Assembly: GCA_020853255.1 (NCBI GenBank)
Contig: JADYZI010000091.1
Location: 1-10,334 of the forward strand
Direction of reading: 5' to 3'
DNA: 10,334 nucleotides
Source of the DNA: Acidobacteriota bacterium
Lineage (GTDB): Bacteria; Acidobacteriota; Blastocatellia; Pyrinomonadales; Pyrinomonadaceae
The position numbers and the translations under genes are program-made. The notes under the pieces are model-generated. The model did not search any database. It saw nothing but the letters and a program-made list of their open reading frames with translations, and was not told the origin of the DNA. Below are positions 5,999 to 10,334 of the stretch, in pieces; position 1 is the stretch's first letter; each line of letters begins with the position of its first letter.

Positions 5999-6973
5999 AT
6001 GTTTAGGTACGGTTTTGGGTGTAAAGTTTGTGTTTTAGCGGCGATCTGGTTGTTGCTTTTTGCTGGTTCGAGCTTGGGACAGCACGGGCAAGCGGCGGCG
6101 GTTGAGTTGGGGTCGCGGACGGCGAAGGGCGGATTTCGGAATGAGGACGAGATCGCGGCTAAGTTTAATGCATGGCGGACGGATGCAGAGGCGGCGGTTT
6201 GGCTTGGGTTTATGGGATACAAGCCGGGCTCGATCGCGTCGGTTGCCGCGACAAAACCGCATGGCGAGAAGGCTGATGTAGTGGTTGTGATCAAGATGCG
6301 CCCGCAGGGCCGCGAAGTGGCAAAGTCAGAACCGCGTGCTCCCCTCCTGCCTGAGGAGGGCTGGCCGAAGGGCGGGGTGGTGGGAGCAGCAGACAGTAAG
6401 CCTTTGTCGAAGGAAAATCTCCGGCAGAGTGGCAAGGACGCAGAGCAAGAGGAGCGCCGAGAGGGCATTTCGATCAAGCTGGTTTCGAGCCGGACGGGTT
6501 TTAATCAGATAGACAAACGCTGGCTGTCGCACTACGCAAAGATGTGGCGGATGCCGGCGGAAGTGGTTTCGGCGTTGAAGCTTTTTGTTGGAGAGGTAAA
6601 GCCGAGCAAGGCGTCGCGAAATCCGGAACGTATGTTCCTGAATGAGCTTTCGGTGGAACAGCGGCGGGCGGTCACTGATTTTTTTGCGGCAAATAAAACA
6701 GAGATCGTCGCGGACCTGTTCAGCGGCGACGGCGAGTTTGCCGCGGGGTGGATGATGGTGGCGCTAAAGGCGTCAGCGAAGCCGCGTTGGGTGCTGCGGC
6801 GGATCGATCACGTCATAAAATTCTTCGGCGAAGGTCCGGTCGAGATAACCCGTGCCGGCAACCTGAAAATAGGCCGCATCACAATGCAGCGAAAAGGCGG
6901 CGATGGCGGGCGCGAAAGCGCAAAGATGCTGCAGTTCAAGATAGACCCCTCGCTTCTGTTTGACGCGAAATGA
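5999..6973 (+). CDS. HinP1I-like type II restriction endonuclease with signal peptide
   Basis: From residue 35 to the end this 324-aa protein follows R.HinP1I (GCGC-specific, about 247 aa, from memory). Shared blocks are VELGSRTAKGGFRNEDEIAAKF, WLGFMGY, KLVSSRTGFNQIDKRWLSHY, RRMFLNEL-type, FAAGWMMVALKASAKPRWVLRRI, and RKGGDGGRESAKMLQFKIDP at the C-terminus. The catalytic aspartate aligns with Asp93 (HGEKADV). The QVK motif is replaced by SIK (Ser158, Lys160). About 50 residues (101-156) between these two strands are absent from HinP1I and partly encoded by a palindromic repeat. Residues 1-30 look like a signal peptide (MFRYGFGCKVC, hydrophobic LAAIWLLLFAGSSLGQ). The ATG is preceded by GAGG with 8 bases spacing, which supports this start over the longer frame from 5768. 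No methyltransferase gene is in the window. It could be an exported nuclease, a domesticated enzyme or an inactive relic. Confidence 0.88.
   Translation: MFRYGFGCKVCVLAAIWLLLFAGSSLGQHGQAAAVELGSRTAKGGFRNEDEIAAKFNAWRTDAEAAVWLGFMGYKPGSIASVAATKPHGEKADVVVVIKMRPQGREVAKSEPRAPLLPEEGWPKGGVVGAADSKPLSKENLRQSGKDAEQEERREGISIKLVSSRTGFNQIDKRWLSHYAKMWRMPAEVVSALKLFVGEVKPSKASRNPERMFLNELSVEQRRAVTDFFAANKTEIVADLFSGDGEFAAGWMMVALKASAKPRWVLRRIDHVIKFFGEGPVEITRAGNLKIGRITMQRKGGDGGRESAKMLQFKIDPSLLFDAK
6326..6390 (+). repeat. In-frame palindromic repeat inside the nuclease gene
   Basis: It starts with TCAGAACCG, the word shared with the repeats at 7064 and 9466-9549. TGCTCCC (6337-6343) pairs with GGGAGCA (6382-6388), and inside this CCCTCCT (6342-6348) can pair with AGGAGGG (6354-6360) around a five-base loop. 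The reading frame stays open, adding a Pro/Gly-rich segment (APLLPEEGWPKGGVVGA). The CCCCTCCT...GAGGAGGG...GGGGTGGT wording recalls intergenic repeats of related genomes (recollection). Confidence 0.62.
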
Positions 6974-7062
6974 AACTCACACGCCAGCAGATCATAGGGG
7001 CATTGATCGTCCTCTTTCTCATCCTTACAGCTGCATTTATTCGCATAGGCCTTGCCCGCTAA
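6970..7062 (+). CDS. Small single-pass membrane peptide, 30 aa, overlapping the nuclease gene
   Basis: An ATG overlaps the nuclease stop (ATGA) and opens a 30-codon frame. It encodes a basic N-terminus (MKLTRQQ), a hydrophobic stretch (IIGALIVLFLILTAAFI, residues 8-24) and a basic tail (RIGLAR). This is the layout of a small inner-membrane protein, and the four-base overlap suggests coupled translation. I know no family for it. It stops two bases before a large palindrome, so it might also be a gene whose 3' part was lost to the repeat insertion. Real but unproven; chance ORFs of this length are common, though the hydrophobic profile and overlap argue for it. Confidence 0.45.
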   Translation: MKLTRQQIIGALIVLFLILTAAFIRIGLAR

Positions 7063-7063
7063 G

Positions 7064-7140
7064 TCAGAACCGGGAGCGGTAGTGACTGGATACCGTGTGG
7101 CCGACGCAAAGAACCCAGTCGCTATCGCTCCCGGTTCTGA
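7064..7140. repeat. Large palindrome between convergent genes
   Basis: Two 26-base arms (7064-7089 and 7115-7140) are inverted copies with two differences, around a 25-base loop. Each begins TCAGAACCGGGAGCG at its outer end. The palindrome fills most of the gap between the + strand nuclease/small ORF and the - strand membrane-protein gene. A very stable RNA hairpin would form on either strand, so it may work as a bidirectional 3'-end or terminator-like structure, though no U-run follows. The arms resemble the repeat inside the GH92 gene at 9541-9565. Confidence 0.85.
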
Positions 7141-7182
7141 CCTCAGGCGACAGCCATTCTGCGAAGTGTCCCGTTTCGATTC

Positions 7183-7575
7183 TCAGTTCCGTACGCGTCC
7201 GACAACAGCGATACAGCCAAGTATGAACATCGCACCGATAACACCGGACAGCTGATCGCCCATCGTCTCAGGGATACTCGCCTGAAAACGCGTGTCGAAC
7301 AATCGATCGGCGGTGAATTCCGTCAACTCCCACGCAATTACGACACCGCATGTCAGACCGAACGCAAGCAAATACCGAACGATGGCGAGCAGTCGACCGA
7401 CGGACAGTTCCCATAGCCTAAGACCTTGATAGAAAAAGTACGCCATCGCCGCACCGCCGAAAAAATGCATCAACCAGTCAATGTCATAAAAGCGTGCGAC
7501 GATTTGCTGAACCAGAACAACGGCTATCGGCGCCCAAGCTGCACGTAAAAACCATCTATATAAAAACTGAAACAT
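7183..7575 (-). CDS. Small YjdF/VanZ-like integral membrane protein
   Basis: A 130-residue protein with about four membrane helices (near 11-28, 33-52, 61-83 and 107-126). Acidic and histidine residues sit at helix ends: Asp33 and His37 in DIDWLMHFFGG, Glu83/Glu86 in AWELTEFTAD, Asp107 in ETMGDQLSG. The DWLMHFFGG...WELTEF...DQLSGVIGA pattern is that of YjdF (DUF2238) and VanZ-like proteins, small membrane proteins of poorly defined role. The ATG is 5 bases after the GH92 stop on the same strand, with no Shine-Dalgarno sequence, so it is probably translated by reinitiation from the GH92 message. Nothing links it directly to glycan degradation. Confidence 0.75.
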   Translation of the reverse strand: MFQFLYRWFLRAAWAPIAVVLVQQIVARFYDIDWLMHFFGGAAMAYFFYQGLRLWELSVGRLLAIVRYLLAFGLTCGVVIAWELTEFTADRLFDTRFQASIPETMGDQLSGVIGAMFILGCIAVVGRVRN

Positions 7576-7580
7576 CGCGA

Positions 7581-10100
7581 TTAACGAATACGTCGGTCGG
7601 AAGCGGTATTGGGCGGCGTATTTCCCATGACGAATTGCAGATTGCCGCCGCGCATTATTTCGGCGTTTGTGATGTAGCGGCGGTCTAATTTCCGGCCGTT
7701 CAGGTTTACGCTTTGGACGTAAACATTTTTGTCAGATTGACCGATAGCTTCGATCCGAAGCGTTCGTCCGTTTTCAAGTTTGATCTCTGCTGACCTAACC
7801 AGCGGGCTGCCGAGCGAATATTCGCCGCTGCCGGGAGCGACGGGATAAAATCCTAAGGCAGAGAACAGATACCACGCCGACATCTGGCCGCAGTCGTCGT
7901 TGCCGCCGAGGCCGTCGGGCGTTGGGTGATATTGGTGGTCGAGTATCATCCGGACGCGTTCCTGCGTTTTCCACGGTTCGTCCATCCAGTTGTAGAGATA
8001 GGCAACATGGTGCGCCGGTTCGTTGCCGTGGATGTAGCCGCCGATGATGCCTTCGCGGGTAATGTCTTCGGTCTCGGCGAAAAATTCATCGGGCAGGTGC
8101 ATAGTGAAAAGCTCATCAAGGCGGGCGGCAAATTTTTGCTTGCCGCCCATCATCGCGATCATCGCTTCCGGGTCGTGCGGAACGTAGAGGCTGTAATTCC
8201 AGGCATTGCCTTCGATAAATCCCTGGCCTTCGGTTTTGAGCGGATCGAATTTGGCGGCAAATTTTCCGTCCGCCATTTTTGGCCGCATAAAGCCTACAGA
8301 CGCGTCGTAAACATTCTTCCAATTCTCGGAACGCTTATTGAATTCGTTGTAAATATCGATGCGGCCTAATTTCTTTGCGGCCTGTGCGATGGCCCAGTCG
8401 TCGTAGGCATATTCGAGAGTTTTTGAAACGGACGACGTGTTCTTGTCCTCGGGCACATAGCCGAGCCGCATATAGTATTCGAGGCCGTCGTAATATTTTG
8501 TCCGAGCGGTTTGTGCTGATGCTTCGAGCGCTTTCATTGCTTCGGCACCGGTGAGATTTTCGGTAACGATGGCGTCCGCGATCACGCTGACGCTGTGATA
8601 GCCGATCATGCACCAGTTCTCGTTCGCGTAATGCGACCAGACGGGAAGCATGTGATGAACGCTCTGGTCAAAATGCGCCAGCATCGACCGCACCATGTCG
8701 CGGTTGCGAGCCGGTTGGATAATGTTGAGCAGCGGATGCAGCGCGCGATAAGTGTCCCAGAGTGAGAATGTGGTGTAGTTGGTGAAGGCCGTTCCGCCCG
8801 ATGCGGAGGCCCGCACGCTAGTAAGGGCTTGTTGCGGACGTTGAGCATTAAGCCCTTGCTGACGCGCGGGCCTCCGCATTGCGTTGTGCACATTCTGGTC
8901 GAGGCCTTTGTATTGGCCGTCGGTGTCCATATAGACGGTCGGCGATAGCATCGCATGATAGAGCGCCGTGTAGAAATTTATCTTGTCGCTATCGTCGATC
9001 GTTGTTACGGCGATCCTGCTCAGTTCGCGTTCCCATGCGTCCTGGCTTTGGCGCTTTACGCGTTCGAAATCCCAATCTGAAATTTCAGATCTGAGATTTG
9101 AGATCGCGCCTTCTGTCGAAACCGGTGAGATGGCAAATTTTATCTGTACTTTCTCATTCGGTGCGGCATCGAAATCGAAATATGCGCGGATCTGTTTGCC
9201 GGCCATTTCGGGAAAATTCCGTGTCTGGTCGAATTTTCGCCAAAAGCCTTTGTAGTCTTCCTTTCCAAAATTTTTAAAGCCGTATGACTTGAACGGCTTT
9301 GAAAATTCCATTGCAAAATAGACCGTCCGCGTCCGTGCCCAGCCGTTGGTTTGGCGATAGCCGGTGACGGTGTGGTCGTTCTCGACACGGACAAATGTCC
9401 AGACATTCTTGTCCTCGTAATTGTAAATGCCGTGCATCAGATCGAGGATGATGTGGGCATCGGTGTCAGAACCGTCTGCGTTAGCGGGCGGGTTCTTACG
9501 AGTGCGGAATGCGGAATGCGGAGTGCGGAATGTCGATCCGTCAGAACCGGAAGCGGTAGGGACCGCGTCCTTTCCATTCCCTTGACCGAGAAACGTATAT
9601 TGATGGAACCCGACGCGCGTCGTCGCGGTCATTTCGGCGAGGATGTTGTCGTCATCGAGTTTGACACGATAGTACGCCGGCTCTGCGATCTCGTTCGTGT
9701 GGGAAAAGGCTGAACGAAATCCGGTCCGCGGATCGGGCTTGCTGCCGGGCTCGAGCTGCAGCGGCCCGACCGTCGGCATTATCAAAAAATCGCCGAGATC
9801 AGAATGTCCCGTACCGCTAAAATGCGTATGCGAAAAGCCGACTATCGACGTATCGTCATATTGATAACCGGCACAATATCGATACGCTTCCTTGTTATAT
9901 TTCCCGCCGATATTATGCGGCTGCTCATCCGTATCGGGCGAAAGCTGCACCGAACCGAACGGCACCGTTGCACCCGGATATGTGTGCCCCATTTTTTGCG
10001 TCCCGATCAGAGGGTTGACGTACCTTATGTAGTTAGCCTGCTGGGCAAATAAGCTGACACTCGTGAATAGAATTACGGCGGCAAGAATTGGTTTTTTCAT
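7581..10100 (-). CDS. Secreted GH92 family alpha-mannosidase
   Basis: An 839-residue glycoside hydrolase of family 92, calcium-dependent exo-alpha-mannosidases that trim N-glycans and other mannosides. Residues 1-21 are a signal peptide (MKKPILAAVILFTSVSLFAQ). Family blocks run in order: YVNPLIGTQKMGHTYPGATVPFG (27-49), YDDTSIVGFSHTHFSGTGHSD (81-101), FTNYTTFSLWDTYRALHPL (439-457), GFIEGNAWNYSLYVPHD (627-643), HGNEPAHHVAYLYNW (691-705), and GGNDDCGQMSAWYLFSALGFYPV (732-754), which holds the aspartates of the active site. All expected motifs are intact. The protein is longer than usual because three segments (about 172-213, 333-342, 408-437) are absent from relatives I recall and are encoded by palindromic or tandem repeats. 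No Shine-Dalgarno sequence precedes the ATG (TTTTCCTC directly upstream). It is followed by a membrane-protein gene. Confidence 0.93.
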   Translation of the reverse strand: MKKPILAAVILFTSVSLFAQQANYIRYVNPLIGTQKMGHTYPGATVPFGSVQLSPDTDEQPHNIGGKYNKEAYRYCAGYQYDDTSIVGFSHTHFSGTGHSDLGDFLIMPTVGPLQLEPGSKPDPRTGFRSAFSHTNEIAEPAYYRVKLDDDNILAEMTATTRVGFHQYTFLGQGNGKDAVPTASGSDGSTFRTPHSAFRTRKNPPANADGSDTDAHIILDLMHGIYNYEDKNVWTFVRVENDHTVTGYRQTNGWARTRTVYFAMEFSKPFKSYGFKNFGKEDYKGFWRKFDQTRNFPEMAGKQIRAYFDFDAAPNEKVQIKFAISPVSTEGAISNLRSEISDWDFERVKRQSQDAWERELSRIAVTTIDDSDKINFYTALYHAMLSPTVYMDTDGQYKGLDQNVHNAMRRPARQQGLNAQRPQQALTSVRASASGGTAFTNYTTFSLWDTYRALHPLLNIIQPARNRDMVRSMLAHFDQSVHHMLPVWSHYANENWCMIGYHSVSVIADAIVTENLTGAEAMKALEASAQTARTKYYDGLEYYMRLGYVPEDKNTSSVSKTLEYAYDDWAIAQAAKKLGRIDIYNEFNKRSENWKNVYDASVGFMRPKMADGKFAAKFDPLKTEGQGFIEGNAWNYSLYVPHDPEAMIAMMGGKQKFAARLDELFTMHLPDEFFAETEDITREGIIGGYIHGNEPAHHVAYLYNWMDEPWKTQERVRMILDHQYHPTPDGLGGNDDCGQMSAWYLFSALGFYPVAPGSGEYSLGSPLVRSAEIKLENGRTLRIEAIGQSDKNVYVQSVNLNGRKLDRRYITNAEIMRGGNLQFVMGNTPPNTASDRRIR
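8801..8879. repeat. 30-bp-arm palindrome in frame inside the GH92 gene
   Basis: Arms 8801-8830 and 8850-8879 are inverted copies matching at 26 of 30 positions (all four differences are transitions), around a 19-base loop; both begin ATGCGGAGGCCCGC at their outer ends. The repeat encodes residues around 408-434 (RRPARQQGLNAQ..., ALTSVRASASGG). It interrupts the family stretch where QNVHNA is normally followed directly by GFTNYTTFSLWDT. The frame is preserved, giving a Gln/Arg/Ala-rich loop. Confidence 0.8.
9075..9104. repeat. Short palindromic repeat in frame inside the GH92 gene
   Basis: ATCTGAAATTTCAGAT (9075-9090) is a perfect 16-bp palindrome, followed at once by CTGAGATTTGAGATC, a variant of the same word. 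It encodes ISNLRSEISD (residues 333-342), a segment that looks added between APV-STEGA and WDFERVKRQ. Confidence 0.6.
9462..9587. repeat. Composite repeat insertion in frame inside the GH92 gene
   Basis: It contains TCAGAACCG twice (9466-9474 and 9541-9549), an imperfect hairpin AGAACC/GGTTCT (9468-9473, 9491-9496), and a tandem array of a 7-base unit, TGCGGAA, four times (9503-9530, third copy ending in G). The last part (9541-9565) matches the arm at 7064-7088 in 22 of 25 positions. It encodes a Ser/Thr/Asn-rich stretch (residues 172-213) between the strands TRVGFHQYTFLG and HIILDLMHG. The frame is kept although the unit length is not a multiple of three. Confidence 0.72.
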
Positions 10101-10126
10101 GAGGAAAACAAGGCATGCGATGCGGC

Positions 10127-10140
10127 CCCGCGGCCGCGGG
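10127..10140. repeat. 14-bp GC palindrome between genes
   Basis: CCCGCGGCCGCGGG is a perfect palindrome directly after the stop codon of the rightmost gene and about 27 bases before the GH92 start. It could form a small hairpin in a shared transcript. No T-run follows, so I do not call a terminator. Confidence 0.4.
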
Positions 10141-10334
10141 TCAAGCGGGCGGAGCGGCCGGGGCGATCAGCAGGCTTCGCGCAATTATGCCGTCAAGGTC
10201 ACGGCGTGCCTGGGCCGCGGCTTTTTTGTCAGTTGGGCTTAAATTCACATTTGCCGCAAAGCTTTTGATCAGGTCGCAGATCTTTAAGAGCTGATCATTG
10301 ACAGGCATTGAAAGGTCTTCGCTATCTTTTTCGC
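10141..10334 (-). CDS. C-terminal part of an unidentified protein, truncated by the window edge
   Basis: An open - strand frame runs from the right edge to a TGA at 10141-10143, giving 63 residues (EKDSEDLSMPVNDQLLKICD..., ending LLIAPAAPPA). It is helical and charged, with no motif I recognise. An internal ATG at 10308 could start a complete 55-residue protein, but it lacks a ribosome binding site, so a truncated longer protein is more likely. It lies 40 bases upstream of the GH92 gene on the same strand and may share its transcript. Confidence 0.5.
   Translation of the reverse strand, partial: EKDSEDLSMPVNDQLLKICDLIKSFAANVNLSPTDKKAAAQARRDLDGIIARSLLIAPAAPPA

Noticed and set aside
5905..6477. 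190-codon - strand frame
   Set aside because: Antisense to the nuclease; no domain, Ser/Pro-rich shadow composition.
7926..8369. 147-codon + strand frame
   Set aside because: Antisense to conserved GH92 motifs, with no recognisable domain.
9503..9530. CRISPR-like array
   Set aside because: The unit is 7 bases, in direct tandem without spacers, so it is a simple tandem repeat.
1..10334. tRNA or rRNA genes, or a tRNA-type integration site
   Set aside because: I saw no cloverleaf-like segment or rRNA-like sequence while reading both strands.

Overview
The window looks like chromosomal DNA from a Gram-negative bacterium, most likely an acidobacterium of the Blastocatellia/Pyrinomonadales type. 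That placement is an inference from gene style (a SpoIID/LytB protein with an SLH-like segment, a secreted GH92 mannosidase) and from abundant short palindromic repeats; no marker gene is present to prove it.

Layout. (1) Bases 1-1457, + strand: 3' part of a SpoIID/LytB-domain protein. (2) Bases 1475-5761, all - strand: a run of accessory genes that reads as an integron-type gene-cassette array without an integrase in view (a CALIN). From its head (right) to its tail (left) it holds a DUF6869-like gene with a textbook attC (5270-5376); a DUF433/DUF5615 toxin-antitoxin pair; a hicBA toxin-antitoxin pair; a secreted PAF-acetylhydrolase-like esterase; and an unrecognised 254-aa protein. The two TA pairs and the esterase are each followed by a member of one family of roughly 112-bp imperfect palindromes (4482-4593, 3823-3935, 2394-2505), laid out like attC sites. 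(3) Bases 5762-5998: the head of the array, with a hairpin, a 13-bp palindrome and a candidate outward promoter. (4) Bases 5999-6973, + strand: a clear homologue of the type II restriction enzyme R.HinP1I, but with an N-terminal signal peptide, an insertion of about 50 residues, and no methyltransferase gene in the window. A 30-codon membrane-peptide ORF overlaps its stop codon. (5) Bases 7064-7140: a strong palindrome between convergent genes. (6) Bases 7183-10100, - strand: a GH92 alpha-mannosidase and a small YjdF/VanZ-like membrane protein 5 bases downstream. (7) Bases 10141-10334, - strand: the end of an unidentified gene.

Three things stand out. First, the cassette array: same-strand accessory genes, TA pairs that stabilise arrays, and a recombination site after nearly every gene. 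Second, the possibly exported restriction-enzyme homologue without a partner methylase. Third, short palindromic repeats sharing the word TCAGAACCG occur between genes and also sit in frame inside the nuclease gene and the GH92 gene, where they add peptide segments absent from relatives, much like the palindromic elements of Rickettsia genes.
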